Source: Sparassis latifolia | Taxonomy: Eukaryota; Basidiomycota; Agaricomycetes; Polyporales; Sparassidaceae | Direction: 5' to 3' | Assembly (NCBI GenBank): GCA_018466975.1 | Contig: CM031559.1 | Location: forward strand, 620,001 to 684,000 | Length of the DNA: 64,000 nt | Shown: one piece after another, positions 21,085 through 32,412 of the stretch | How positions within the stretch are numbered: position 1 is the first letter of the stretch | How the letters are laid out: every line of letters begins with the position of its first letter | Position numbers and translations under genes: made by a program | Notes under the pieces: model-generated | What the model saw: only the letters and a program-made list of their open reading frames with translations | Database searches by the model: none | What the model was told of the DNA's origin: nothing

Positions 21085-24000
21085 CGCTCTCCGAGAGGCT
21101 CACTCAGAGCAGCTGGGTGTAAACACTAGCAGAATTTTCCTGGGCAGCGCAAAGAACAACAGCAGACAGTCATGTGCCGTCGTGGTCTTGTAGAAACGAG
21201 CGTAGGAAAACACTATGGCAAGACGACGTTGTAGATCATGAAGGTTGTTACAAGGAGTCGGACTCTCCAAGGAAAAGAGTCGCAGCCGGTTGATGGTAGC
21301 CCAATGAGGCTCAAGGGTCGTTTGTTCGACACGTTTAGGAGTGCTGGGCGTGGACACATCGATATCGGTTGGCTCATGGAAGCGGCGGAGTTTGACCCTT
21401 GATTATCGACAAGGACCCTTAGTTTAGTCGGAGTAGAAACTCACATAAAACATGCTGACCGGAGTCAATGCACGTTCACTAAGTGGAACATTTACTCTTC
21501 AAGGCAAATCAAGGACTACGAACTGAAGAAGGGCCAAGTCAGTTCCACAATAAAGATTGAGTGTTATCTGCAGGCTAAGAAAAAGCATCCACAGTGGACC
21601 ACACTCTGTTCGATCAAATAATTTGGCAATCTCCGAGAGGCACAATCTAGGACCCAGGAATAGAGTGTATTTGAAACTGGGCAAATTTTACTATGTAGGC
21701 CAATCAGAAGGCAGAGTTAGCCAAAAATTTCCTTTCTTGGCGCCCAGAAAATACTCTACGCCCGTTGGCATAAAAAACTGCACACTCATGGCTCGCCATA
21801 CCCTTCGACTCATCACGTCACGCCCTCTGATGACACAAGTACTCGCTAGGAAACATGCACATACCTCAAGAATGCCTAGCCATAACTACGCCGCCCGTTC
21901 TTACCCTCTAGCTAGCCGCTACTGGTGCATCCTCTCTGCATCGTCATCCGAACGGCGCTGCAAGGTTTTGGTGGGATATCCCATCCTGTCCATATGCTTC
22001 CTGGAGACGTTGTGGCCAAATTGGCAGGGCGTCTTGCTTGACATCTCCATGAACACACTCTACGCGCTCCTCCAGTCGCCGACGGTGCAGGGCGCGGGCT
22101 CAATTCCAACTTAACCTTGATACGTGCGGGTGTGGCTAGACAAGTGGACCTGTTTGACATCAGCAATGCGACAGACGTCAATACAGTATCCCTCGCAACC
22201 GTCTCGCCCGGGGCCACGCCCAACGTGCCAGTCACCCCCACGATATTGGCCGATGCAACAGCCAGAGCAAGACGGAACGCATCACGTCATCGCACTTCAC
22301 GTCCGGAGGACGTGGAGAGAATGGATTGAGCAGACAGTCCACTTACCACGAAACTGCTCAGAAGTTTGCTGTCCCAGACAGCGCGCACTTGGGTCGTAGT
22401 CGTGCACATCTTGAAGACGACGATCGGCAGTGCAACGGTGGTGAAGTGAGGATCAGTGAATCCACCGAGGACCGTGATTGAAGGGGACGGAGGGAATGCC
22501 GCGAGGGATGGCATGGTATGTGAGACCTTGAGGAAGGGAGCTGACACTCGGAGGAGAGATAGTGGGTTTTGTGAACTTATCGATAATCCTCGTATTCGAA
22601 CACGGATTCATGGACTTTCGCAAGGTAAGGCACATGATTGATTGGAGCCAAAGATGTGGATGAGGAGGCCGGAAACAGAGATGAGGCTTCACATGTGAGG
22701 CGCGACGTCGAGCCCTTCAACCACACTTCCAGCGCCCTCGTGCGTCCGTGCGGCGGTAAAAAGTGGATGAAATCATGGATCTTCAGCTTCTGTGGAATGA
22801 GCACCTCGTCCCTGTGTCCCTGCCATCTGCCCGACATCGGTGCAATTCTGAGTGAGTTTGCATATTTCCCCAAAGAAGCATAGGTTCTTTGATGGCGTGC
22901 AGTCCTCCGTCGCGACTAAGAGGTGGTCGACGGAGATTCTTCGATCAATTCGTCGAGAATTCAACGCAGAGATGTACACGGTGGCGATGAAAGAGAGACC
23001 ATGAGAGTAAGATATTGTGGATGCAGAATCATGGGTAGCGAGCGAAGTGAGGTCTCGGGAGTCGCGATGGTGGAAGGCGGGCACGAGTAAATGTAATGTA
23101 AATACCTTTACAAGACAACACCAAGTCGGGAGACACTCACTTGCGGCACAGATGGAACACTGTGATCCTGGACGCAGTAGCAGACTCCGAGTGCTGCAGA
23201 GACCGCACACGACATACGCGCGTGTACAACGCCAGGTGGGTCATGACGCCCGTTCCCATATCTTCTGGTCTGCAAGTCCAAGGATGGCCCGCCATACGGA
23301 GCACGAAGCCCGACAGAGCACGTCCACGTGCAACTCGCTCGAATCATCAGGATGTCTCTCTTGCACGCGGCACTGTCCTTCGTCTCCGCCTGCAAGACCG
23401 GCGGATATCGGAGGAGGCAGTGCATCTTGCAGCAGGAATGGCTATCACAGTGTCTAGACAGGTACGTTGGACAACACGCGACACAGCCATGCACGTCTCG
23501 CGATGGACGTACTTTCAGTATCAAGGCTAGTAGAAGCGGCTGAAGCCGTCCCAGAGTATGGTCGTCCTGGCGAACCGCGCGCGCCTTGAATTCGCAGAAA
23601 CCATCAAGTTGTCCCCCACGCGCGCCAAACTGACCTTCCTGCCTCCCGCACAACCTCCACAGGGAACCCATCAGCTACGGTGTACCTCGCGGTGAGTATG
23701 CTGTTCTCTAGCTAACGGGGGTACGGCATGTTCACACGTGAAGGCAGTCCGGTGCTGTATTGCAGGCGACGTACGAACACGCGCTAATCGCGGTGAGCGA
23801 TCTCGCTACCTTCATTATGTAATCGAGTAGGAGGTTCGACGTAATCAACGAAAAATTAAACATTCGAATAGACGAACCAGTCGAATTGCAGTGTCGCAGG
23901 AACACCACGGTGGATATGTGGAATGGTCTGAGAAGAGTGATCACATTATTTAAATAAGGGAATACAGGACGACATACTCAGCGGAGGTAGTGTGGAGCGC

Positions 24001-24426
24001 GAGTCTTGACCGTGATAACATGCGCGCGTCAGGCTAAATCCCCACCGACGCGTAAGCCCTGGCAAGTATCGACAGTCGAGGCGATTGAGGCCACCGCATG
24101 AACGCCAGCTGATGGCTAAGAACTCCACGGGCTCAGATTTAAGGGAACGTAGAACAGCAACGGCATTGAAGAAACAAAGCCTCCCTTGTTCGCACTTTGA
24201 TCTGTCGAAAGCGGGACGACTCCGCAGACGAGACGGAAGAGTACACGCCCAGGCATAGAAGTCGAGTCGGAGGCCGTGCAAATATTGCCGTCACTCAAGA
24301 ATAGGCGAGTACATAGACGTGCGTATGGTCTGGATATATCGATGCAGGTGAGTTCTAGTGAGTTCACACTCGACGGCATGTCAGTAGCATCATGTTAAGC
24401 AGTGGAGTTCTCGCCAGCTTTGAGTC
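21085..24426. other. 3.3-kb region without a defensible gene
   Basis: Many short frames occur on both strands, several over 100 codons, but none shows a conserved motif and no consistent exon chain could be joined. Splice-like pairs exist on the plus strand near 23461-23524 (gtacgttgg ... tatcaag) and 23692-23764 (gtgagtatg ... attgcag), and a Cys-rich minus-strand frame covers 23108-23671. It may be a decayed gene or a fast-evolving one. Confidence 0.4.
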
Positions 24427-25978
24427 TTAAGCGGCGAGCCAAGGATGTCCGAGCAAGTCTTGGACGGTCGCGCGCTTTCCGGGATCCACCGTCAGCATAC
24501 GGCGAAGGAAGTCGGAACACTGTGGCGTCATCAGAGGCGCCGCTTGCTGCAACAGTTCGTCGAAGGACGGATATGTGATTCGGAATGGAGCATAAATGTC
24601 ACCTAACGAGTACTCGTCAGACTCAATGACGAGCGGCCCATTTTCCAGGGTATAACGCACCATTTTCCTCCCAGAACACGTCCCTCTTCTTGCTACATGC
24701 AATAAGATCTGGCGGAAGGTTGCCAAAAAGCTGCATCTGAAGTACAGGGAGAGTTTTATCGTCTGTCGCCGGTGGATACAAATTGAAGTGGGTGAGCATG
24801 CTGAAAAGCTGACGGCGACTCGTCATTAGCCTTCAAATGAGTACAGGGAAGTGGCTTCGTACGTACCATGCACCCTGCTGCCCAGATATCCGCCGCAGTA
24901 TCCCAACCAGCTTCAACTGCGACCTCTGGCGCTCTGTAAGCTGTGGGGTAAGCACGAGAGAATAGCTTTCTTCCGCTGTCGAGGAGACAAGCTGTTCGGG
25001 GCATGTAAATGACTGTTCGCCTGTCATTGGGATCGAACCCTTACCTGATCCAAAGTCTATCAATGCGTACGACTTGTTTCGCCAGCTCTCTTCACCGCTG
25101 ATATCCGTGGGCATTGATTTCATTCTCATACTTTCGGTTATAGTGACCACTTCGGAAATACCAGCAACAGCGTCGTGGGTCATTGGGTTGCGGTTAAAGC
25201 TGCATCCAGCAAGGGACAACTTCATGGGCAGCTTGGCGGAAATATTTGAGAACTTGACATCTATATCGACGCCTCTTGAGCGTCGCTCGAGTCTTCGACG
25301 TGAGAGAACACACCTGTATGGACAACTCCGTTGCGATGACAGAAGTCAAGTCCGAGCAATACGTCTCGCATGATGCCCTTGGCTGCATATTCGGGCAGTT
25401 TGAAAGTGTCGGGAAACCTTTCGATGATATCAGGCACTGATTCCGCGAGCAATTCAGTGACAACGCAGATGTGTTGACCGGAACTGCTCTCAGTTACAAA
25501 CGTGTCTAGAAGCCGAGAGACATGACTGGAGCCAGGATGGACAAGATCGCTGGCTGAAAGACGGCGCATGCACTGGATTTCTTGAAGTTGAGGTGCGTTC
25601 ATGCATTCTCCTGTCATAATTTTGACGGAAACGCCTGTTCTATTACTGTCAAAAAGATCAATGGTTCGACGTGTATTACTAGACGATATTTCGTGACGTC
25701 GCTCACGGATCCTGCAAATCTTGGGCCATCCATACAGTAGAGTGAACGCCCCATCCAAGTTTCAATTCGAGCTTATAACGCCCATGAGCCAATACCTCGC
25801 CAATTTTTGTGGGGCGATAGCCTCCAGGCCGATAGTCAGCGAGCGGTTCTTCGTAGCGGCACCACGAAGGGGTAGATGACATTGTTGCAGAGGAGAGGCT
25901 TCTAAAGCTTGCAAAAAGGCTTCGTGTCCGGCTGGAAGAGAGCACCTTTCCGCAAGCAAAGTAGGCTCGCCGTGACAT
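24427..25978 (-). CDS. SRPK-like serine/threonine protein kinase
   Basis: A multi-exon CMGC kinase of the SRPK/SKY1 type, which phosphorylates SR-type RNA-binding proteins. N-terminal DYRPGGYRPTKIGEVLAHGR and the Gly-rich loop LGWGVHSTVW are hallmark SRPK features. Then come VSVKIMT (ATP-binding Lys), the catalytic loop, DFGS, AYRAPEV, DIWAAGC, and C-terminal RRMLTVDPGKRATVQDLLGH before the stop. The catalytic HTDVK is made by splicing: exon end CATACAG joins ATGTCAAG across an intron at 25261-25313. DFG is followed by an intron whose removal gives DFGSACLLDSG. The start could be Met 25978, which gives an Arg/Ser-rich, presequence-like N-terminus, or Met 25882 (MSSTPSW) just before the kinase homology. 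All key residues appear intact. Confidence 0.87.
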
Positions 25979-26866
25979 TAAGGGGAGTCAAAGTTGGTGA
26001 TCCTGGAGCAACTCAGAGTTTCTCCGAGCGCCGATTTTGTCGACGATTTTGCATTCTTGCTCGGAGAGCAAGCTCAGCTCCCGACCCGAAGTCACAAGTG
26101 AAAGTGTCTTTTTTACACAGTTGTTGTGCGCTATTTGTTTTGTGGCAATTCTGTCCGCTCTCGTCTCCGACGAGCAAGTTCCGCCGCCAGGCGGCGGCCT
26201 TTCGAGTCCAGAATCGACTCAGAATCCGAATCGGACGTGAATCGCGTCGAATTTAGAAGGAACGACTGTCTTTCTGCAGGTAACTAGAGGCTGTATCTAT
26301 GAGCCTAATCTGCAGTCTGTTTTGTGGGGCTCTGTACTCCGTTATGCTCTGTGTGCGTGGTGATCCACCTTCTTCCCCTTCTGCTGGTTTGCAAAATATT
26401 CCATCTCTTCAACCAGAGTTTGGTGTTGATATTCCAACTGGTCCCTCCGCAACTGACCCAACTGACCGGGAACGACTGTCTTCCTGCAGGCTGTATCTAT
26501 GAGCCTAGGTTCTGCTCTCTCTTGACTGGTTTGCTGCCGTTCGGTCCGACTCGGCGGCCTACGGACGTTGCTGTCGTTTCTGAGGCACTTGGCATGCGCA
26601 TCTGGTATGTGAGCACTACTGATAGATGAAATAGCAGAGTCAAGTTCAGGCGGGTCGTCCCACTGTGTTATCAGTGCATTGATGTAGTTTTCCCCACTCG
26701 GAGTCTCCGAGAAGACGTGGAGCGAATGATATATACCCAACGAAACGAATGAACGCCTACACCCATGTTCTCTCACTCACTCATCGCCAATTCTCAACCT
26801 CTGGCAGTTCCTCCTCGAAACCGCGTCTAAACTGCCGCACTCACCGCTCTAGTACCCCGACGAAAC
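25979..26866. other. Intergenic region with a short direct repeat
   Basis: A unit ggaacgactgtctttctgca ... ctgtatctatgagccta at about 26261-26307 recurs at about 26470-26504 with a 12-bp difference in the middle. A minus-strand frame at 26342-26776 has no recognised domain. No gene is called. Confidence 0.45.
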
Positions 26867-27677
26867 ATGTCACAGAAAACACTCTTTCAGGCGATCAAGG
26901 AGGACCATGAAGAGATAAAGGTTTCGCAATACACACACCAGCCCCACAGAGGAAGCCGCAGCCATTAATCACACTTGTAGATGTATGAATATCATGACCA
27001 GTATAAATGCAGCCGAGATGCCAACGATATGCCGGTGCAAGCTCGCTGGCGAGGCAACTGATCTAGGAAGTCGCACGTCACGCCGTTGGCGAGGAGATCG
27101 TGATCTATCCGCTAATGGAGACGCACCTTGGCGAGAAAGGAACCTAGCCTGCCAATCATGACCGTGCCGAGCACCAGGTTCGTCAAAGAGCATCGATGTT
27201 CAGTAGACGCCTGACAATTGGTTCTTCCTGCAGAGCATGAAGGAGCTCTTATACCACGTCGAATCTCTCCAACCTGAATATGATGCCACCTGAATCAGGT
27301 GATGGTGTCGCTCCACCACCACAGAGACGAGGAGGAGATCAAAGATCTGCCTCTCCTTGAGTCTGTCGTCGGGGAGTCATCCAGCAAGGAAGCTGCTTTG
27401 CATTTCAAAAACATGGAGAAGTTGGTGCCGACATGGTGAATGTGCCATTACCGCATTGTCGCGCACCGCTCAGTGCACGTATTAGGAGGACGCATCCGTC
27501 TGCTCACAACAAGCCGCCAGCCGAGACGCTGAAGTTGGGTTTCTCGCTTTTCCGATTGATAAATTCAGGGACCGGTTTGCGAGCTTCCCTACTGACCAAG
27601 AGATGAGCGAAGCGAAGGAAGGACTCAGATTGAGAGATCATGATGCCGCCGCTGAAAGGGTAGCAGCGGAGAAATGA
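26867..27677 (+). pseudogene. Hemerythrin-like HHE domain gene, broken
   Basis: Hemerythrin-like HHE proteins bind a di-iron centre through His/Glu residues on a four-helix bundle. From ATG 26867 the reading gives FQAIKEDHEEIK, then after an intron (GTTTCG...TTGTAG) MYEYHDQYK, then in another frame EVARHAVGEEIVIYPLMETH and NHDRAEHQ, ELLYHVESLQPEYDA, VSLHHHRDEEEIKDLPLLES, and after an intron (GTGAATGT...ATTAG) THPSAHNKPPAETLKLGFSL followed by FPIDKFRD, ending at the stop at 27675. Faults: a one-base frame change after RW, a TAG where the family usually has Trp before EVARH, a second TAG after GEKGT, and a one-base loss after EYDAT. The iron-ligand His/Glu positions are still recognisable, so inactivation is fairly recent. 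One fault alone could be a sequence error; four cannot easily be. Confidence 0.8.
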
Positions 27678-28511
27678 TATGTTTACCCGTATCTGACAAT
27701 GCACAAGTCATGAAAGAGCATTGGAGTCAAAATCTCGACACACTAACGATATCCAAGAACGATCAGATAGAAGACAACTCTCCGAGGAAGGCCTCGAGGG
27801 GGTTTTTTGGTTACCTGGTGGTCTTGCAAAGTCGAGAAAACGGGAAAACGAAGAGGTTTAGCTGACTACGCGCTTGTGGCTGAAACACCATAAGTCACGT
27901 GCGTGACAACGCAATACTTAATATATTTTTCCTATGCCGTGGTCTCGAAAAACATGATCAGCGGCTTGCTCTGGTTTGCGACGTTGTGAGTGCGGTCAAT
28001 TCGACGTCCTGTGTCTGATCTTGTCGTGCGAACCGTTCCATGTACAAAGCTGGACCACTCTCATAGTGGTGCCACGCTTCAAGCGCTTCAGGCAATCTGG
28101 TTGATGATTCCATTCCACCGTTGACAGGTCGGTGCGCACTATCCTCCGTCATTTCTCATGAGATGGAGTTTGAGGGGTTGTGCCAGGCATTCCTCTCTGA
28201 ATGTCTACTCAAGTGCCCCGGGCTATAGCTTATGAAAAGAAAGTCTAACGGCCACTCTTAATACCTTTGGACTGTTCTGCATTGTTTGGGATCCAGGGCC
28301 GAACCGGCAGCAAATATTGTCGCAGTACAATGTACATCGGTAAGAATTGTGCCAGTCAAGCTGCACGCTACATCAACTCGCAGCTCGCCGCACTGTATGA
28401 GAATGCCGTAGAGTGCCTCGACACTCATGGATGTGCAGCGAATATGGACGACGAGTGCAGTACGCTTGTCTGCTCCTGTCTCTTCGAAAACTGTTTGTGA
28501 TTGTATCCACC
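27678..28511. other. Intergenic region upstream of the large unknown gene
   Basis: No domain is recognised. A frame at 28267-28500 has several Cys residues but no family and probably overlaps 5' sequence of the next gene. Confidence 0.4.
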
Positions 28512-31500
28512 CACTCCAGGATCCTCCTATGCTCTTGCCGAATACTCCGACTTTGGACAGTCTCGAAGCAAGAAGCTGAAAGACAGGGTGTTTCATGCCG
28601 TCTTCAACCAGCCACACGTTGATTTCATCTGCAATCACGCCGCTATCCTTTGTTTGAGCATCCGATACGGTTTCTACTGTATTGAAAATGTATTTTCAGC
28701 TCAGTAAGTCCATCCTCCATGTTGTCACTACTACATTTCTTATGGGCTAGTCAGCAACCTGTGACTATATCGGATGTGAATGTCAAATTCTGCATCTCAT
28801 TTGACCGCGAACGGCACATCCTCCCTGCTTCTGAGTCTCGCAGGTCCTTAAATGCTATCCAGCTGGTTATACTTGACTTCATGAGTAAGTTTTGAAGTGT
28901 GCACTTCGTCCACTTCACTGCGCTCACCCCATCAGATGCCCAGCTGGTCTCCGCTACTGCTGACGTGGCAATTGACGGAAGCATTCTGGAGTCTCATCTT
29001 GCGCGATACCTTAGGTTCCTGCAGGATGCGGGCAGCAACATCTTCCCATCATTGCCGGAGTTCGATGCCAGGAAACCAAATCTGACCATTGACTTCTCGC
29101 TCTTTGGAAGCGCCTTCTTCCGTTTAGGCCGACACAAGATAGGCAATGTATCTGTCAAAGAGATAAATAACTACCTTGCGTCGACTTGGTTCAAGGCTTC
29201 GACGCTTGATGCAGAGCGAAATATCGATTCGGACTGGCGGGCGACCTCTCTCGCGGACCTGAACAGCGTTCGTGCGCTTCCCGCAATATCGAATGTCCAC
29301 TTCCAGCTTAGTTTCGACCCCCCTCGCCTCAACTTGATCTGTTCCCGCGAAGCTGTCGTCACATTTCGCCTCTCTGATGTGAAGTTCTTCGACACCCCTT
29401 CTCTGGAAGGGTAAGTCTGCTACCTTTTATTCCATGATATTCCATGACGTTGTGTCTCAGTCCTCCCAAGCGACAATATGGAGCATGCGATATTGTTGTT
29501 TTGTTTGACATATATCACGAGATCGAGGGGCATATCGTGCGATGCAAGCTTGACATAAACTGTGAGTTGAATGTGTCAGAAAACCTTATTGAATCGTGTG
29601 TATGCCAAATTTTTACATTGAACAGCGGCGCGCATTGTGAACGATGCATGCAAACTCCCATATGTCGACGACGGTGATGAGACAGCAATTGAGTACTGGA
29701 CGGGACTACTCAAATTCTTCGTACCGGGTTATGTCGAGATCCTAAAGAGCGCTAACTACCACGTGGTCTATTATGACGACGAGCGTGTACATGCATCCGC
29801 TGCTGGTGAAGGGCGCTCCCCACTCCCGTCGAGTCCTGCCACTCAGGTGTCTTTCGCGTGGAAGCAGGCGTTGACGGACACAGACCTGCATGGCTTCGAC
29901 CAAGTCATTGTCGTTTCTCAGTCTTCGGCAAACGCGCACTTGTATGACTTGTATTCTCGCTCGCTGAAGGATCCGGACCTCGAATGGTTGTCCGACTGGG
30001 AGACCGATGATTTCCATGCAAGGGTGCAACCAATGACATGCTGCCTGCTTAGCAACAACAAGGCCATCGTATGGGTAGACCTTGCAGTAGGAAACCTCAA
30101 GATGCCCGAGTAAGTGTATTTTACACTCCGATACTAGGAGTGTCGGCACGGAGCTGAAGGATTGCTGCCGTAGTCAGGAGTATGAATTTGAAGATTTGCG
30201 CCTTGCGTTTGAACTGACTCTGAAAATGTTCACTCACGACAACCTGTTTCTCTCCCGGAACGGTCTTCGGATATTCGAGAACTCCCTAGCATACAAGGAT
30301 CACTGCCTTGATGGTGCCTACGAGTTCAGGCATATATGTCTTGATTTCACGTGTACGTCTGCAGTCGATGATTCCCTTTTCTAATCGTCTGATTATGATA
30401 TAGCTTGCAAATTCCTTCATGAGTATTCTAGGTTTGAGAGTGTATTTGAGCATTGTGACAGAAATACGATCGGCGTTGCTAGAGCTATAATCAACAACAT
30501 TCAAAAGCAATATTTCTCCGTGTTTACAACGGAAGGACTTGGCGTAATTCATACTCTCCCAATCTGGGCCGGCGACGCTCTGCAGGATCGGCCAGCACAC
30601 GTATTGACTGACGTTGCTTTCTATGTACACTCGGAGTCGACAGTGGACCGTCAAAACTGGATGGAAGTTTCAGAATTTCTGGCCCCAGTTATTGTGGTCC
30701 TAGGCATGTGCAACTTCCGCAGGCTTCCCTTCCGATACCTCGACCTCCCACCCTCCTGGCATGCTCTCGCAAATGAGCAGGGTTCGCATGGCATCTTGGC
30801 CATCGACCGGACAGTCTTTCTGGAAGATTGGTTGCTCAAATCTTTGGCATATGTCAACCGAGCTACAACTCTGATCCCCGAATTTTCTCGACCAAAAGAC
30901 GGTAGCTGGGAGCCAGAGATGATACCATGGGCTACTCACTGCTTTAAGAAGGACCATCCGTGCCGATGGCAGCTCAGATCTGAGCAGGATGGTTTTCTCA
31001 GGTTCGTGTGGAAGAATCTTGACGGATGGAACTACGGACACGAGAGTGGGCCTACCGACAGCATGAACGGATCGTACGCAATATCATGTGAGTTGTAATC
31101 GGTATATCTTTTGAATCCTGCTTCTGATACATTCTCCCAAGGCGGAACCCGGAACTATTTGGAGATCCCCAGCTTAGGCCCACAAAAAGAATTGAACATC
31201 AAAATTAGGGGTGAGATTGAGCTTCGATTGTCGTGCAATTCTAGTCGGACACATTGGAGGTATTTTTTTTTGTTTTCTCCTCGCAGTTATGGTGTTTTTA
31301 TTGATGATATGCTGTAATAGTGTCAAGTCGTCTGCTAAGTGGGATATTGTATTGGTGATCGTGACCGAAAGCAGCGGTCTTCACTTCGAGTTGCAGACTC
31401 GCTCTGCTATGTTTGATTTTGCGAGGAACGAGATCGAAGGAGATACCACCGCGGTAGCGGATGCTAAGGCCCTTCTAAAGGAATGTCTCCAAGATTCGCT

Positions 31501-31921
31501 CGACTTCACGACGATGATGGATCAGCTTTGGCCTCTCGAAGGAATATGGCAATCGTGTTACCCAGGATCGCTCGGGTTCACTCTCGCCCATCCGGGTTTC
31601 AGTACCCAGGGAGATGTCTTACTCAAGCTTCGACCTTTCGGTCAACTCTCATCAGCTGATCACACTGCTCCAGGAAGCAGACAGGCATTAACTATATGTT
31701 CCCGGCGAAGGTCTCAATCGAGCTGCACTGTCTCGCCACGGTCATCCCCCTCACGCCATCTACCTTCTCTACCTTCGCCTGGCTGCCCTCCATCCCTGTC
31801 TCCACCCGCATCTCGGTTGTTTGGTGCACTTTCTCCTCCATCGCAACGGTTCGTACGACCCTCCGCGCGAGGTACGGTTAAGTTCATACTGCAACTGGAG
31901 AATCACACAGTTCTGATATGA
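28512..31921 (+). CDS. Large multi-exon protein of unknown function
   Basis: A chain of plus-strand exons with good splice signals encodes roughly 900-1000 residues. Blocks in order: RSKKLKDRVFHAVFNQPHVD; SDVNVKFCISFDRERHILPA; exon 28938-29411 (from NAQLVSATADVAIDGS to FFDTPSLEG); exon about 29626-30111 (from ARIVNDACKLPYVDDGDET to VDLAVGNLKMPE); SQEYEFEDLRLAFELTLKMF; exon about 30405-31088 (RYLDLPPSWHALANEQGSHG, VFLEDWLLKSLAYVNRATTL); a last block with RNEIEGDTTAVADAKALLKE. There are no transmembrane runs or catalytic motifs I can name. Alternating polar/hydrophobic beta-like stretches suggest a large beta-rich fold. The start exon was not found: the first clear exon begins at an acceptor near 28519. 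The C-terminal frame after about 31680 is uncertain. It resembles uncharacterised basidiomycete proteins, but that is memory, not a search. Confidence 0.6.
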
Positions 31922-32412
31922 ATCTTTGACAGACGTTGAGCAGGCCAGGGCAATGTTTGCGTATGCGGTCGCGATTACCAACGGTGCCAGTACTGACAGC
32001 AATAACCTCTCTGAGCCTGGGCATATTGATGTGAGTGAGAGTCATAGCTGATGCGTGTGCTTCGAGCGAATCGCAGTGTCACGGTCGGAAGGAGAGGAAA
32101 TGAGATTTTAACAGTCTTGTCTTGTTCTGAAAAAAATATACCTCGAGCGACTGTTTATTAGCTGAGGCGTCTGCCGAGCGCTATTAGTATTACCCGACGA
32201 TAAGCATTGCCGAACTTGGAATTCAAATTGAAGTTCCCCGCCTGTATCATCACGTGCATCGGACTACGTTCGAGCGAGCAGGACGGAAATTTGTCGCAAC
32301 TTTCTCTCCTTCACAAACGACTCTCTGCTGCTCATCGATGGAATAGTTTGGCTTTCATCTATCTTTCTACTGCACGGAAATCATTCGTATTCAAGGCCAA
32401 CCACAGATATCC

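Noticed and set aside
21912..23671. A minus-strand membrane protein (basidiomycete DUF6533-like) pieced from fragments
   Set aside because: Only isolated words such as SRDGG looked similar; no transmembrane run or continuous exon chain could be shown.
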